Counted from the stretch's first letter, positions 1 to 10,162 are shown. The stretch: 64,000 nt of DNA from Bacteroides ovatus (GCF_001314995.1 NZ_CP012938.1:372001-436000); one strand, 5' to 3'. Made by a program: numbers and translations. The notes: generated by a model not told the origin, from the sequence alone.

Positions 1-1
1 T

Positions 2-373
2 CATCTGAATGGCTATACGGATAAGGCAAATAAAGACATAAAAGATATTCGTAACAGAGTGGGATTGTCTTACACAGACAAAAGTGGGGATGATTTAATG
101 AAAGCCATCCGTCAGGAACGCAAAGTAGAACTTGCTTATGAAGGACATTATTATTGGGACATGCGTCGTTGGAAATTATCTGCGACAGCATTTACCGGTA
201 TTCGTCTTCATGGAATGAAAATAGAGAAAAATGCAAATGGGTCTTTCACTTACATTTATACAGAATGTGATGATAAAGATCGTAATTTCCCGACTAAGAT
301 GTATCGTTTCCCAATGCCACAGGCAGAGTTGGACAATAACGGTGCGGTAACTCAATATGCAGAATGGCAATAA
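2..373 (+). CDS. SusD/RagB-like outer-membrane lipoprotein, C-terminal end (partial)
   Basis: The reading frame is open from base 2, so the start lies outside the window. The visible 123 residues are the C-terminal end of a SusD-family glycan-binding lipoprotein: an IRNRVGL segment, then the typical RQERKVELAYEGHYYWDMRRW stretch (residues about 35-58 of the fragment), and a final block with FPMPQAELDNNG near the stop. SusD proteins cap the SusC porin at the cell surface and capture oligosaccharides. Eighteen bases separate it from the next gene, so it is the first visible member of PUL A. Its SusC partner should lie just upstream. Family assignment is secure; substrate is unknown. Confidence 0.9.
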   Translation, partial: HLNGYTDKANKDIKDIRNRVGLSYTDKSGDDLMKAIRQERKVELAYEGHYYWDMRRWKLSATAFTGIRLHGMKIEKNANGSFTYIYTECDDKDRNFPTKMYRFPMPQAELDNNGAVTQYAEWQ

Positions 374-391
374 ATCTAAAATGAAAACATT

Positions 392-2089
392 ATGAAAAAG
401 AATATATTATATCTATTATTAGGGATTTTGGCTCTCACGAGTTCTTGCCAGGATCCGGAATATGTGCTTCCTACTGCGGACAGACAGGGAATCACGAGCT
501 TGACTGCACTCTTTACTTCTGGGCCATACGTGGATAAAGAGGCTGTGGTATATACTATTGCAGATGCTTCTGTAGATAAGTATGTAATTCCTATGCCATG
601 GTATTATCCGGAAAATAGTGATAATGAAACTTCAGAATATATGAAAGCGATGAGGATTCAGGCAAAGTTGGCACCAAACTGTACTATTGAACCGGTTCTT
701 TCAATTCTCGATCTGACTAAAGAGAATTATTTCACTTATACAGACGCTCAAGGATATAAGAAACAAATCTGCATCACAGGCGAAAGAGTTAAGTCTACTA
801 AGTGTCAGTTATTAAGTTTCTCAATACCGTCTGAAGACATTACAGGTATTATTGATGAAGACCACAAAACTGTATCTTTAATCTCTGCGGAAGATTTATC
901 TTCTTGCTTGGCAGATTATTCACTGTCGGCTCATGCGACCATGTCTCCGGATCCTAAAACAGAGCCTCTTAATTTTAATTCACCTGTTGAGCTTACAGTG
1001 ATTGCTCACGATGGAGTGACAAAGCAAACTTATACTATTCAAAAAGCAGTACCGGATAAGATTCCTTACGGATATAGAAAAGGTAGTGAGACAGAATTAT
1101 TTAAATTGGATATGGGAGTTATCGGCTTACCTTGGACTGGAGCAAATGCACCTTCTTTAGCTGTTTCCGGAAATAATCTGGTAGTTTGCTTGGGTGATGG
1201 TACCACAACTCCTGCATATTACAATGCATCTACGGGAAATAAGATTGGTAATGTAACTTTGGGTAGTGTGAGTGTTGCATCTTTAGGATGTATGACAAGT
1301 GATAGTAGGGGAAATATATTATTAGCAACGAAGGCTACTAATGGCAAGTCTTTCTCAATCTATAAGACTTCTTCTGTTACGACTGCTCCAACTTTATTGA
1401 CTACTTATACTAATAATACAGGGTTAGATATGGGTACGAAAGTGTCTATTCAAGGAGATATTAATACTAATGCCTCTATTATTGCTACTTGTGACGGAAC
1501 AGCCAGTTCAGGTTCCAATAAGTTTGTTCGTTGGATTATAACAGACGGTGTATTGGGAAGTCCTCAAGTAGTAACAGTGAATGGTGTAGGTAATTGGGGA
1601 GCTCCCGCATCAAACACTAAAGTTGTGACTAAAGGAACTACTGCTCAAAGTGATTATTTTTTGTCATACTATGATTCTAACATTCTTTATTGGGTGAATG
1701 GAACAAATAATAATGCAAGTAAATCTCTGGAAGACTCCGACAATGGTAATTCTTGGGCAATGAATAACAACTGTCTGGATACAAGAAGCTTTAATAATGC
1801 ACAATATCTTGTATTGGTATGTACAGCTCATTTCCCGCAATGGGGTGGAACTCCATGCTTATATATGTATGATGTAACGTCAGACGGATCATTCACTGGT
1901 ACAATATCTACTTCAGATGCTCTGTCATTCAATCCTTCACTTTCCTCATACAATTCATCCGATGGTGTAGCTGCAACAGGTGATGTATTGCTTGCTCCGA
2001 CAACAGATGGATATAAGCTCCGTGCTTACTACGTGGATAACAACTGTAAGGTTATCGGAGGATATGAATTTGATTGTATCGACAAATAA
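392..2089 (+). CDS. DUF5018-type surface lipoprotein, probable glycan-binding protein
   Basis: A 565-residue lipoprotein with a signal peptide ending in a lipobox (LALTSSC, Cys about 19). It sits where SusE/F-like surface glycan-binding proteins usually follow SusD. The first 220 residues look like Ig-like strands of the DUF5018 type, including the phrase VELTVIAHDGVTKQTYTIQKA. The remainder (from about 240) is beta-rich with short repeated blades (SDSRGNILLATKA, TASIIATCDGT-like) and resembles a propeller. The protein at 20024-21817 in PUL B has the same architecture. No catalytic motif is visible. The role is inferred from position and lipidation: substrate capture at the cell surface. A strong RNA hairpin follows the stop codon. 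Confidence 0.75.
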   Translation: MKKNILYLLLGILALTSSCQDPEYVLPTADRQGITSLTALFTSGPYVDKEAVVYTIADASVDKYVIPMPWYYPENSDNETSEYMKAMRIQAKLAPNCTIEPVLSILDLTKENYFTYTDAQGYKKQICITGERVKSTKCQLLSFSIPSEDITGIIDEDHKTVSLISAEDLSSCLADYSLSAHATMSPDPKTEPLNFNSPVELTVIAHDGVTKQTYTIQKAVPDKIPYGYRKGSETELFKLDMGVIGLPWTGANAPSLAVSGNNLVVCLGDGTTTPAYYNASTGNKIGNVTLGSVSVASLGCMTSDSRGNILLATKATNGKSFSIYKTSSVTTAPTLLTTYTNNTGLDMGTKVSIQGDINTNASIIATCDGTASSGSNKFVRWIITDGVLGSPQVVTVNGVGNWGAPASNTKVVTKGTTAQSDYFLSYYDSNILYWVNGTNNNASKSLEDSDNGNSWAMNNNCLDTRSFNNAQYLVLVCTAHFPQWGGTPCLYMYDVTSDGSFTGTISTSDALSFNPSLSSYNSSDGVAATGDVLLAPTTDGYKLRAYYVDNNCKVIGGYEFDCIDK

Positions 2090-2100
2090 TTAATCTCTTT

Positions 2101-2144
2101 ATCTCATATATGATGAGAAAGTATCTACTCGTCATATATGGGAT
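2101..2144 (+). other. intercistronic RNA hairpin (17-bp stem)
   Basis: The arms at 2101-2117 and 2128-2144 pair over 17 positions with two G-U wobbles and a 10-base loop. No run of T follows, so it is not a classical terminator. It lies in the 90-base gap between the DUF5018 gene and the phosphodiester glycosidase gene. It could protect the 3' end of the upstream susCD-DUF5018 message or act as a partial attenuator. A comparable hairpin sits after the DUF5018 gene of PUL B. Confidence 0.6.
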
Positions 2145-2179
2145 AAAGAAATCCGTAAATCATTTAAAGGAGTAGCTAT

Positions 2180-3178
2180 ATGTCAACAAAGAAAAAAATG
2201 TCATGGTTGTTATTATTACTACCTTTTTTTATAGCATGTGGTGATGATAACACTGATATTCCGGATTGGCCATGGGCAGAGCCGGAGACTCCAACTGAAC
2301 CTGTTGAAGCCAATCCTGATATTGTAAATTTGGGCTGGACTAATGTAAAAGACACTTATGGAACTTTACCTGAACATATCAACGTATATAAATCACCGGA
2401 AACATTGGAAGGCAAAAAGGCGATAGCTTATATTGCTGTGGGTAATATGAGTAAAGCAACATTTGGTGTATTAGGAGAAAAAACAGGATTGAAAAAGCCA
2501 AAAGAATTTTATGAAGAAAATAACTCCACGATTGTAATCAATGGAGGTTTCTTCTATGAGGGTTCATTAAGCCTAATATGGCGTAACGGTGAAATGGTGT
2601 GTAAGAACAATGATGTAACAGCAGAAGATTGGACTAACGGTCCATTCTGGTATCCTGTATTAGCTGCATTCTGTGAAATGAATGATGGCTCATTCAAATC
2701 AATGTGGACTTACACAACACTATCCAATGTTACTTATTGGTATTCGGAGCCCTCACCGGTAAAATCAGAAACAACTCCTGACGAAAATTTTCCGTCTACA
2801 GGAACTGTCTTAAATGCTAAAACAGGAATAGGCGGTGGCCCCGTACTTCTGTTGGATGGAAACATAAAGAATACATACGAAGAAGAAATCTTATCAGATA
2901 TTGGGGCCACGGTGAACAGACCTCGTTCGGCTATTGGTATCACCAATGATAAGAAAATGATTCTTTTTGTGTGTGAAGGAGATGGAATGACAACGGGAGT
3001 TGCCGGTATGACCACCGAAAATGTAGCTAATATCATGAAAACACTGGGATGTACGGATGCTATCAATTTGGATGGCGGTGGTTCCAGTTGCATGTTAGTC
3101 AATGGGCAAGAGACTATCAAGACAAGTGACTCCAGCGGAGACGAAAGATCCGTAGCATCAGTAGTCACTCTTAAATAA
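2180..3178 (+). CDS. phosphodiester glycosidase (NAGPA/DUF2233 family) lipoprotein
   Basis: A 332-residue lipoprotein (lipobox near FFIACG, Cys about 20) followed by a low-complexity linker rich in Pro/Glu/Thr. The rest is a DUF2233/NAGPA domain. Hallmarks seen: NGGFF (about residue 120), GIGGGPVLL (about 216), RPRSAIGI (about 250) and the near-C-terminal NLDGGGSSCML (about 295-305). The human homologue is the uncovering enzyme that hydrolyses GlcNAc-alpha-1-phospho-6-mannose diesters. A B. ovatus DUF2233 protein has been solved structurally (from memory). Expected reaction: release of a sugar from a sugar-1-phosphodiester at the cell surface. It lies in the PUL A operon, 53 bases before a GHL10 gene. 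Two further NAGPA domains are encoded in PUL B. The family is clear; the true substrate is unknown. Confidence 0.88.
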   Translation: MSTKKKMSWLLLLLPFFIACGDDNTDIPDWPWAEPETPTEPVEANPDIVNLGWTNVKDTYGTLPEHINVYKSPETLEGKKAIAYIAVGNMSKATFGVLGEKTGLKKPKEFYEENNSTIVINGGFFYEGSLSLIWRNGEMVCKNNDVTAEDWTNGPFWYPVLAAFCEMNDGSFKSMWTYTTLSNVTYWYSEPSPVKSETTPDENFPSTGTVLNAKTGIGGGPVLLLDGNIKNTYEEEILSDIGATVNRPRSAIGITNDKKMILFVCEGDGMTTGVAGMTTENVANIMKTLGCTDAINLDGGGSSCMLVNGQETIKTSDSSGDERSVASVVTLK

Positions 3179-3231
3179 AAAATGTACTGCGGATATATCA
3201 GGCAGTATCTACCTAATAAAACAAGTATGAT

Positions 3232-4635
3232 ATGAGAAAATTTCTAAAAATACTAATATTGACTTTCTTGGGAGCAGTTACAATAACCTCCTGTAGTGAT
3301 GATTCTGATGGAATTCCCGGATGGCCGTGGAACGATAATTCGACAGAAAAGCCGGACGAGCCGGATGTTGCAGAAGCTAAGCCACGATATATTTGGATTG
3401 ATGCGGCTGCTAATTTTCCTGACTATGCCAATAGTAAGGAAAACATAGCCAAAGATATGGAAAAGATAAAAGCGGCAGGATTCACTGATATTATTGTCGA
3501 TGTACGTCCCACTACAGGAGATGTATTATTCAATACTAATGTTGTAGATCAGGTGAAACGTATGGATGTATGGGGTAATTCCGGATATAGTTATTATGAA
3601 AGGACGGAAACTTGGGATTATTTACAGGCATTTATTGAGGAGGCTCGTATACAAGGATTAAAAGTGAATGCTTCTATCAATACATTTGTAGGAGGCTATT
3701 TATGTCCGTATAATTTAGGACATGATGGAGTCTTGTTCCGTGATGAATCAAAAAAAGGATGGGCTAGTGTAGCTAATCTAGCTGACGGGCTAACCAATAC
3801 GATGGATTTGTTGGACGATGAAACCGATTATGGAGCGAAATTTTTCAATCCCGCTAATGATGATGTACAAAACTTTGTTTTACAGTTGTTGGCCGACTTG
3901 GCTAAATATGATTTGGATGGCATCATATTGGATCGTTGTCGTTATGATGACTATGGCTTAGAAAGCGATTTTTCAGATATTTCCAAACAGAAGTTCGAAG
4001 AATACATCGGTGAAACTGTAGCAAACTTCCCGGCAGATATTATGGCACCCGGTACGGATGAAATACCTTCTGACCAGCCTGTTTATTTTAAGAAGTGGTT
4101 GGAATTCAGAGCGAAAGTTATTCATGATTTCATAGTAAAGGCACGCGAGAAAGTTAAATCTGTCAATAACAATATCAAGTTTGGAGTTTATGTTGGTGCC
4201 TGGTATTCAACATACTATACATCAGGCGTGAACTGGGCCAGCCCTAAATACAACACCTCCGCTTATTATCCGAAATGGGCTACTTCCGATTATAAGAATT
4301 ATGGATATGCGGACCATTTGGACTATATCTTTTTGGGTGCTTATGCTTCCGTGAACAATATATATGGAAGTGGCGAATGGACCATGGAAGGTTTTTGTAA
4401 GAATGGACGTGAACTGTTACAAGGAGATGTACCTTTTGCAGGCGGACCAGATATCGGTAACAGTACCGGATGGACTGACGGAGGACAATCTGCAAAAATT
4501 CCGGATGCTATTGATGCTTGTATCAGTAATAGTGACGGCTTCTTTGCCTTCGACCTTTGCCACGTTAAGAAATACGACTATTGGAACGCTTTTAAAACAG
4601 GCTTTGATAAATATCTGGAATCTATCGAAGAATGA
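3232..4635 (+). CDS. GHL10-like (DUF187-type) glycoside hydrolase lipoprotein
   Basis: A 467-residue lipoprotein (lipobox ITSCS, Cys about 21) with a short acidic/Pro linker and then a TIM-barrel of the family-10-like hydrolases (GHL10). Landmarks: RYIWIDAAANF at the barrel start (about 57), FTDIIVDVRPTTGD (about 83), DLDGIILDRCRYDDYG (about 226-241, probable acidic active-site strand) and YVGAWYSTYY (about 320). Together with the C-terminal half of the 6099-8753 product and the 21841-23850 product it forms a subfamily marked by LDRxRYD. GHL10 relatives include E. coli DigH, which cuts denuded peptidoglycan glycan strands. A role on an amino-sugar backbone is therefore plausible but inferred. 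Confidence 0.78.
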   Translation: MRKFLKILILTFLGAVTITSCSDDSDGIPGWPWNDNSTEKPDEPDVAEAKPRYIWIDAAANFPDYANSKENIAKDMEKIKAAGFTDIIVDVRPTTGDVLFNTNVVDQVKRMDVWGNSGYSYYERTETWDYLQAFIEEARIQGLKVNASINTFVGGYLCPYNLGHDGVLFRDESKKGWASVANLADGLTNTMDLLDDETDYGAKFFNPANDDVQNFVLQLLADLAKYDLDGIILDRCRYDDYGLESDFSDISKQKFEEYIGETVANFPADIMAPGTDEIPSDQPVYFKKWLEFRAKVIHDFIVKAREKVKSVNNNIKFGVYVGAWYSTYYTSGVNWASPKYNTSAYYPKWATSDYKNYGYADHLDYIFLGAYASVNNIYGSGEWTMEGFCKNGRELLQGDVPFAGGPDIGNSTGWTDGGQSAKIPDAIDACISNSDGFFAFDLCHVKKYDYWNAFKTGFDKYLESIEE

Positions 4636-4657
4636 GGTTTGAACTAACCAACTAATT

Positions 4658-6091
4658 ATGAAAATATATTTATTACAATTCTTTTTATTAATAGGTCTGG
4701 GCTTGAATTTACAAGCCCAGATTCCTTCTAACCCTATTCGCGGGAAAGTAACCTGTAATGGGACAGGAGTCCCGGGGGTAGTAGTGACCGACGGAATAGA
4801 CTGTGTGTTGACTGACCAACAAGGCCAATATACTCTCCCCCCTAATAGGGATGTTCGTTTCATTTATTTATCCACTCCTTCCGGATATTTACCGAAAACA
4901 GAACAAACAATACCTTTATTCTATCAGAAGCTGAATCCGGCCAAGCAAGATATTTACGACTTCGAATTGGTAAGAAATCCGCAAAATGAGATCAATCATT
5001 TGTTTTTGGTGCAGGCAGATGCGCAGGTTACTTCCGAAGATGACGTAAAGGCTTATGCTAAATATCTGCAAGATATGAAAGAATATATTCGTCCGTATAT
5101 GGGCAAAAAAGAAGTATTCGGCATAGATTGTGGGGATATCGTAGGAGATACTCCTTCTTTATATCCTTCCTATATAGATACGGTATCATCATTAGAGATT
5201 CCCATCTATCGGGCAATTGGTAATCACGACATGACGTATGGAGGGCGTACTTTTGAATATTCTTATCGCACTTTCGAAAGTTATTTCGGTCCTATCTACT
5301 ATTCATTAAATAAAGGTAATGCTCATTATATCGTGCTTGACAATTGCTTTTATGTCAACCGTGATTATCAATATATAGGTTACATTGATGAACGTACTTT
5401 CCAATGGCTGGAGAAAGACCTCTCTTATGTGCCCAAAGACAAACTTGTCTTTGTAGTGATGCACATTCCTTCCAGTCTTCAGAAGAAGCTAAGATATAAC
5501 ACGCTAGATCAAGATGAAACGGTCAATACAGCTGCACTATATAAATTATTGGAAGGTTATAATGCCCACATCATTTCCGGACATACACATTTTAATGTAA
5601 ACGTATGTTTTAATGACTCATTAATGGAACATAACACAGCTGCCGTATGCGGTACTTGGTGGCGTGCAGATATTAATGTGGATGGTACTCCGAGGGGATA
5701 TGGGGTATATGAAGTAGACGGGAACCAAGTGAAATGGCTATATAAAAGTGCAGGCTACCCGAAAGAGCATCAATTACATGTATATCAGGCCGGATCATCT
5801 GACGAGTACCCTTCCGATATTATTGCTAACGTATGGAACTGGGATGAACAGTGGAAAGTGGAATGGTATGAAAACGGAAAGCGAATGGGAGAAATGCAAC
5901 GCTACAAAGGATATGATCCTGCAGCCAAAGCAATCTGTTCTGACAAAGAAAAGGTGAAATATGAATGGATTTCCCCAGTTCTTACCGAACATCTATTTCA
6001 TGCTACTCCCCGTAATAAAAATGCTAAAATAGAAGTGAAAGTAACAGATCGCTTCGGCAATGTGTATACTGAAGCTGTCGAAAACAAATAA
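4658..6091 (+). CDS. calcineurin-like metallophosphoesterase with N- and C-terminal beta domains
   Basis: 477 residues with a cleavable signal peptide (start MKIYLLQFFLLIG, cleavage near LQAQ), so periplasmic or secreted. Residues about 25-110 form a carboxypeptidase-regulatory-like N domain. The metallophosphoesterase core carries the standard metal ligands: QADAQ (about 119), CGDIVGD (about 160), GNHD (about 188), MHIP (about 268) and SGHTHF (about 308). The C-terminal 130 residues are the beta-rich extension known as the metallophosphatase C-terminal domain. It should remove phosphate or split a phosphodiester. In PUL A it sits between GHL10 and the acetylesterase-GHL10 fusion, so a phosphate-containing substrate is likely. 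PUL B has no counterpart. Confidence 0.88.
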   Translation: MKIYLLQFFLLIGLGLNLQAQIPSNPIRGKVTCNGTGVPGVVVTDGIDCVLTDQQGQYTLPPNRDVRFIYLSTPSGYLPKTEQTIPLFYQKLNPAKQDIYDFELVRNPQNEINHLFLVQADAQVTSEDDVKAYAKYLQDMKEYIRPYMGKKEVFGIDCGDIVGDTPSLYPSYIDTVSSLEIPIYRAIGNHDMTYGGRTFEYSYRTFESYFGPIYYSLNKGNAHYIVLDNCFYVNRDYQYIGYIDERTFQWLEKDLSYVPKDKLVFVVMHIPSSLQKKLRYNTLDQDETVNTAALYKLLEGYNAHIISGHTHFNVNVCFNDSLMEHNTAAVCGTWWRADINVDGTPRGYGVYEVDGNQVKWLYKSAGYPKEHQLHVYQAGSSDEYPSDIIANVWNWDEQWKVEWYENGKRMGEMQRYKGYDPAAKAICSDKEKVKYEWISPVLTEHLFHATPRNKNAKIEVKVTDRFGNVYTEAVENK

Positions 6092-6098
6092 GAATCAT

Positions 6099-8753
6099 AT
6101 GTTAAAAGCCAAATATTTTATATTATTGATATGCTTCTCGTTTCTCCTGAAAACAGAAGCGAAAGTAACCCTTACTTCCATTTGGGGGGATAATATGGTG
6201 TTACAGCAACAATCGGAAGTTACTTTTTCCGGAACAGCGACTTCGGGAAAACGTGTGCAGGCTACCGCTTCATGGAATAATAAAAAAATCCAAACGAATG
6301 TTGATGCAAAAGGTGAATGGAAACTTTCTCTCCAAACACCGGTAGCTGGAGGTCCGTATAGTATTACGTTCTCGGATGGAGAGGACCTCACATTGCAGAA
6401 TATTTTAATAGGAGAAGTCTGGTTCTGTTCCGGACAGTCGAATATGGAAATGCCAGTGAAAGGATTCCGTGGACAGCCTGTGTTTGGTTCCCAACCATAC
6501 ATTGTATCTGCTAATCCCAAACGTCCACTGCGTTTCTATACTGTAAAAAATGCCTGGAGTACCATTCCACAGGAAGCTGGGGTGGACGGAGAATGGAAAG
6601 AAGCCTCTCCGGAAGATGTTGCTGATTTCAGTGCAACTGCCTATTTCTTTGGCAATCAGTTACAGCAATCTTTGGATGTTCCTGTCGGTCTGATACATTG
6701 TTCCTGGAGCATGTCAAAAATAGAGGCTTGGATGAATAAAGAGACTTTATCGGGCTTTCCGGAAATAGCATTGCCTGATGTAGCACAGAAAGAGTTCGGG
6801 TGGACGGCAGGGACTCCTACATTATTGTGGAATGCAATGGTGAATCCATGGAAAGGATTTCCTGTTAAAGGAGTGATTTGGTATCAAGGTGAAGCAAACA
6901 CACCCGATCCCGGATTATATAAGAGATTATTTCCTGCAATGGTTTCTCAATGGAGAACATTCTTCAACAATCCCCAAATGCCATTTTATTACGTACAGAT
7001 TGCACCATGGAAATCGGAAGGCAATGATAAACTGGATTGGGCTTGGTTCCGTCAATGCCAGCTGGAGCTGATGTCAGCTGTTCCAAATGTTGGAATGGTG
7101 ACCACAGGTGATGCCGGGAGTGAAAACTTTATTCATTCGCCCTATAAGATAAAGGTCGGTGAACGACTGGCTTATTGGGCATTGGCAAAAACGTATCATC
7201 GTAAAGGTATTCAATATTCCGGTCCTATATACAAATCCCACTGGGTAAAAGGGAATGTAGTAGAAATAGACTTTGAACATGGTGAAGAAGGATTGACTCC
7301 GGAAAATCAAAACGTGAAAGGATTTGAAATAGTGGGGACGGATGGTATATTCCGACCGGCCAAAGCGGAAATTATCAATGGTTCTTCTACTGTAAAGGTC
7401 TGGAATGATTCGATCAATGACCCCATAGAGGTACGTTATTGTTTCCGGAATTATATGTTGGGAGAATTATGCAATAATGCGGCTATTCCTGCTTCTCCTT
7501 TCCGGATTGTAATCAAAAAGAAACCTGCGTTAATGTGGTTCGATGCCGAAGCTAACTTCGAACGTTTCAGCCATAAAGACTCGATTGACTATTATTTGGA
7601 GAAAATCAAATCAGTAGGTTTCACTCATGCAATAGTGGATATACGGCCCATTACGGGAGAAGTACTTTATCAAAGTCAGTTTGCCTCACAAATGAAAGAG
7701 TGGAAAGGCGCAAAGGCCGGGAATTTTGATTATTTGCAATACTTCATTAAAAAAGGGCACGAATTGGGGCTTGAGATTCATGCTTCATTAAATGTATTCT
7801 GTGCCGGACACAATTATTTCGATCGTGGAATGGTATATAGTGGACATCCGGACTGGGCATCCATGGTATATACTCCCGATAAAGGCATTATTCCGATTAC
7901 GGAAGAAAAACAAAAATATGGTGCTATGGTTAATCCTCTGAATGAGGAGTATCGTGCGCATATTCTAAATGTACTGAAAGAAGTAGTGACCAAATACCCT
8001 GATTTGGATGGCTTGATGCTCGACCGCGTACGCTATGATGGTATAACAGCCGACTTCTCACCGCTTTCACGCGAAAAGTTTGAAGCGTATATAGGTAAGA
8101 AAATGGCGAAGTTCCCCGAAGATATTTTTGTTTGGAAGAAGAATACGGATGGGAAGTTTATCACACAACCGGGAAAGTATTTCCAGAAATGGATGGAATG
8201 GAGAACGAAAAACATTACTGATTTTATGGCATTGGCACGTAAGGAAGTGAAAGCCGCCAATCCAAAAGTTTCTTTCGGCACATATACCGGAGCTTGGTAT
8301 CCGTCTTACTATGAAGTGGGAGTTAATTTCGCCAGCAAAAAGTATGATCCGGCTAAAGACTTCAGTTGGGCCACTCCCGAATATAAAAATTACGGATACG
8401 CGGAACTGATCGATTTGTATGCAACCGGAAATTACTATACAGACATAACGATAGAGGAATACAAGAAAACGAACCGCAACATCTGGAACGAGACAGATTC
8501 GCAGGCTCAAGCCGGTACATGGTACTGTGTAGAAGGTTCCTGTCAGCACTTGCGTCAGATTCTTAAAGACAACAAGTTTATGGGCGGCATCTTGGTGGAT
8601 CAGTTCTATGATAATCCGGGGAAATTATCCGAAACAATAGAGATGAACCTTCGTCGATCGGATGGACTAATGGTATTTGATATAGTACACATCATCCAAA
8701 AGAATCTTTGGAAAGAAGTAGAAAAAGGAATGCGCGAGGGGGGAGCTTTATGA
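6099..8753 (+). CDS. two-domain enzyme: sialate O-acetylesterase-like (SASA) fused to GHL10 hydrolase
   Basis: 884 residues from ATG 6099. An upstream in-frame start at 6060 is rejected because it overlaps the previous gene and lacks a signal peptide; the 6099 start gives one (LICFSFLLKTEA). Residues about 25-470 are a SASA-type SGNH esterase: VLQQQSEV, the nucleophile motif CSGQSNMEMPVKG (about 110-122), WYQGEAN (about 260) and FIHSPYK with the likely catalytic His. Residues about 474-884 are a GHL10 barrel (MWFDAEANFERF, DLDGLMLDRVRYDG about 641, YTGAWYPSYYEVG). The pairing predicts a substrate that is O-acetylated on the sugar GHL10 recognises. The SASA half is a close paralogue of that in the 14396-16726 product, which has a different partner domain. 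The gene overlaps the next by 4 bases. Confidence 0.88.
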   Translation: MLKAKYFILLICFSFLLKTEAKVTLTSIWGDNMVLQQQSEVTFSGTATSGKRVQATASWNNKKIQTNVDAKGEWKLSLQTPVAGGPYSITFSDGEDLTLQNILIGEVWFCSGQSNMEMPVKGFRGQPVFGSQPYIVSANPKRPLRFYTVKNAWSTIPQEAGVDGEWKEASPEDVADFSATAYFFGNQLQQSLDVPVGLIHCSWSMSKIEAWMNKETLSGFPEIALPDVAQKEFGWTAGTPTLLWNAMVNPWKGFPVKGVIWYQGEANTPDPGLYKRLFPAMVSQWRTFFNNPQMPFYYVQIAPWKSEGNDKLDWAWFRQCQLELMSAVPNVGMVTTGDAGSENFIHSPYKIKVGERLAYWALAKTYHRKGIQYSGPIYKSHWVKGNVVEIDFEHGEEGLTPENQNVKGFEIVGTDGIFRPAKAEIINGSSTVKVWNDSINDPIEVRYCFRNYMLGELCNNAAIPASPFRIVIKKKPALMWFDAEANFERFSHKDSIDYYLEKIKSVGFTHAIVDIRPITGEVLYQSQFASQMKEWKGAKAGNFDYLQYFIKKGHELGLEIHASLNVFCAGHNYFDRGMVYSGHPDWASMVYTPDKGIIPITEEKQKYGAMVNPLNEEYRAHILNVLKEVVTKYPDLDGLMLDRVRYDGITADFSPLSREKFEAYIGKKMAKFPEDIFVWKKNTDGKFITQPGKYFQKWMEWRTKNITDFMALARKEVKAANPKVSFGTYTGAWYPSYYEVGVNFASKKYDPAKDFSWATPEYKNYGYAELIDLYATGNYYTDITIEEYKKTNRNIWNETDSQAQAGTWYCVEGSCQHLRQILKDNKFMGGILVDQFYDNPGKLSETIEMNLRRSDGLMVFDIVHIIQKNLWKEVEKGMREGGAL

Positions 8754-10162
8754 ACAACAGAGCTTTAGCTTTAGATGCCTTACGGGGATATGCGATTATT
8801 ACGATGGTGCTTTCGGCTACCATCGTAACGCATGTTCTTCCCGGTTGGATGAGTCATGCTCAAACGCCTCCGCCAGATCATGTGTTTAATCCTCTGTTGC
8901 CCGGTATTACTTGGGTAGATCTTGTGTTTCCTTTTTTCCTGTTCGCTATGGGAACCGCGTTTCCTTTTTCCATAAGGAAGCGTGCTGAAAAAGGTGATTC
9001 AAAGTTAAAACTGGTTTATGAAGCTGTCAAACGGGGGATTCAGTTGACTTTCTTTGCTATTTTCATCCAGCATTTTTATCCGTATATGTTAAGTTCTCCG
9101 CAAGATATGAGAGCATGGCTGCTGGCTATACTCTGTTTTGCTGTTCTATTTCCCATGTTCATGCGCATTCCTTTGAAAATGCCGGATTGGGTACATATTT
9201 CAATAAAAGTGGGAGCTTACATTGTCGCTGCCATTATGTTGGCTACCACTTCTTATGCGGATGGGAAAACATTCAGCTTATTCTCCAGCAACATTATCAT
9301 TTTGCTGTTGGCTAATATGGCTATTTTCGGTTCTATCCTTTACATTTTCACAATGCATAATCGTTGGATGCGTTTAGGAATTCTGATATTGCTGATGGCT
9401 ATGATAGTAGGGAGTACGGTTGACGGTTCGTGGACACAGAGTGTATTTAATTATACTCCTCTGCCGTGGATGTATCGGTTTGATTATTTGAAATACTTAT
9501 TTATCGTTATTCCCGGCAGTATAGCCGGGGAGTATTTAGCGGAGTGGATGAAAGCATATCAAAAAGAGACGGATGATTATGCTACATCTCCTTATCATAA
9601 AATGAGTATTATGTTGATGATATTATCCGTTGTTATCATCATTAGCAATCTTTACGGTCTATACACTCGTAATTTGGTTGTCAACCTTGTGTTTACTGTT
9701 TTATTGTTATTAGCTGGTAAGTGTATATTTCCACGTAAAGTGGATGGAATAGCTTTATTATGGAGAAAGTTGTTTAACGCAGGGGCATATTTACTTCTTC
9801 TGGGTTTGTGCTTTGAGCCTTTCCAGGATGGTATTAAAAAAGATCCAACTACTTTTAGTTATTTCTTTGTCACTTCCGGACTGGCTTTTCTAGCTCTTTT
9901 ATTTCTAAGTATCGTTTGTGATTATTTCCGGTGTGTGAAAAGTACTCGTTTTTTGGTGATGTCCGGTCAGAATCCGATGATAGCTTATGTGGTCGGCGAT
10001 TTGTTGATTATGCCATTGGCTAATATACTTGGAATTGCTTCATTATTATCTTATTTTCAACAAAATGCCTGGTTGGGATTTCTTCAAGGAGTAATCCTTA
10101 CTTCTTTGGCTGTTTTAGTAACTATGTTCTTCACAAAAATCAAATGGTTTTGGAGAACATAA
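8750..10162 (+). CDS. DUF5009 multi-pass membrane protein, HGSNAT-like acetyltransferase candidate
   Basis: 470 residues from ATG 8750, which overlaps the previous stop as ATGA (translational coupling). An upstream extension to 8708 is rejected. The sequence has about ten hydrophobic helices. The N terminus reads RALALDALRGYAIITMVLS, followed by GWMSHAQ and GITWVDLVFPFFLFAMG, the signature of DUF5009/DUF1624 proteins related to lysosomal heparan-alpha-glucosaminide N-acetyltransferase. The His in MSHAQ aligns by eye with the His-containing segment that carries the acetyl group in the human enzyme. It may pass acetyl groups across the inner membrane to a periplasmic glucosamine. A close paralogue lies in PUL B (16734-18137). 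Membrane topology is clear; activity is inferred. Confidence 0.82.
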   Translation: MNNRALALDALRGYAIITMVLSATIVTHVLPGWMSHAQTPPPDHVFNPLLPGITWVDLVFPFFLFAMGTAFPFSIRKRAEKGDSKLKLVYEAVKRGIQLTFFAIFIQHFYPYMLSSPQDMRAWLLAILCFAVLFPMFMRIPLKMPDWVHISIKVGAYIVAAIMLATTSYADGKTFSLFSSNIIILLLANMAIFGSILYIFTMHNRWMRLGILILLMAMIVGSTVDGSWTQSVFNYTPLPWMYRFDYLKYLFIVIPGSIAGEYLAEWMKAYQKETDDYATSPYHKMSIMLMILSVVIIISNLYGLYTRNLVVNLVFTVLLLLAGKCIFPRKVDGIALLWRKLFNAGAYLLLLGLCFEPFQDGIKKDPTTFSYFFVTSGLAFLALLFLSIVCDYFRCVKSTRFLVMSGQNPMIAYVVGDLLIMPLANILGIASLLSYFQQNAWLGFLQGVILTSLAVLVTMFFTKIKWFWRT